From Azospirillum isscasi (GTDB lineage: Bacteria; Pseudomonadota; Alphaproteobacteria; Azospirillales; Azospirillaceae): a stretch of DNA of 64,000 nt. Under the pieces are notes generated by a model. It did no database searches. It had not been told where the DNA came from and saw only the letters and a program-made list of their open reading frames with translations. Both the position numbers and the translations under genes were made by a program. The stretch's first letter is position 1; each line of letters begins with the position of its first letter. Shown here piece by piece: positions 63,977 through 64,000 of the stretch. The stretch lies in NCBI RefSeq assembly GCF_030849505.1, contig NZ_JAUJFI010000001.1, positions 1 through 64,000 on the forward strand, in the 5' to 3' direction.

Positions 63977-64000
63977 GCCCTCTGAAAGCTCCCCAGCCCT

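Overview
The window is a GC-rich stretch of an alphaproteobacterial genome. The very high third-position GC, the RegBA and bo3-oxidase combination, the LutABC and LldP lactate genes, the TctABC transporter and the abundance of hybrid kinases all resemble Azospirillum or a close relative. That assignment is an inference from gene content, since no rRNA or tRNA is present. I found no insertion sequence, prophage or CRISPR array.

Layout. 1-2.5 kb holds the start of a membrane receptor (probably chemotactic), an unrecognised protein, a DUF1398 protein and an apparently autoregulated MarR repressor. 2.9-9.3 kb is a signalling block: two orphan periplasmic solute-binding proteins, a large hybrid histidine kinase and a single-domain receiver in one operon, facing a convergent receiver-kinase. 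9.6-10.3 kb is a coupled pair of small unknown genes. 10.4-17.7 kb is one minus-strand catabolic operon for a galactonate-type sugar acid: an IclR regulator, KDGal kinase, KDPGal aldolase, a TctCBA uptake system, a lactonase and an SDR dehydrogenase. 18-20.7 kb is clpB, followed by a CtaG-like membrane protein. 21.6-30.6 kb is lactate utilisation: a GntR regulator, a lactate permease, an FAD/Fe-S D-lactate dehydrogenase and lutABC. 30.8-38.7 kb holds HU, a small unknown gene, regA-regB, and cyoABCD with SURF1. 38.9-47.9 kb is mixed housekeeping: an MFS carrier, flavin reductase, NAD(P)HX dehydratase, phosphoglycerate-mutase-like phosphatase, ureidoglycolate lyase and mntP under a manganese riboswitch. 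48-51.8 kb holds DUF533, DUF2336, MarR and galE genes.

52.3-64 kb is the most distinctive region. A type I secretion ABC transporter and its membrane fusion protein lie upstream of an RTX protein that is almost nothing but 21 uninterrupted calcium-binding nonapeptides plus a secretion tail. After a perfect hairpin comes a tightly overlapping set of a GT2 glycosyltransferase, a methyltransferase, a GT4 glycosyltransferase and a second GT2-like protein that has lost its catalytic acids. I read this as a surface-assembly system joining RTX secretion with glycan synthesis. The role is inferred and the cluster may continue past the window edge.

Regulatory DNA is unusually legible. It includes a MarR operator overlapping its own promoter, a GntR-type palindrome before lldP, a 21-bp palindrome plus an FNR-like box between cyoA and an MFS gene, a 22-bp palindrome abutting the mntP promoter, and a family of palindromic intergenic repeats.
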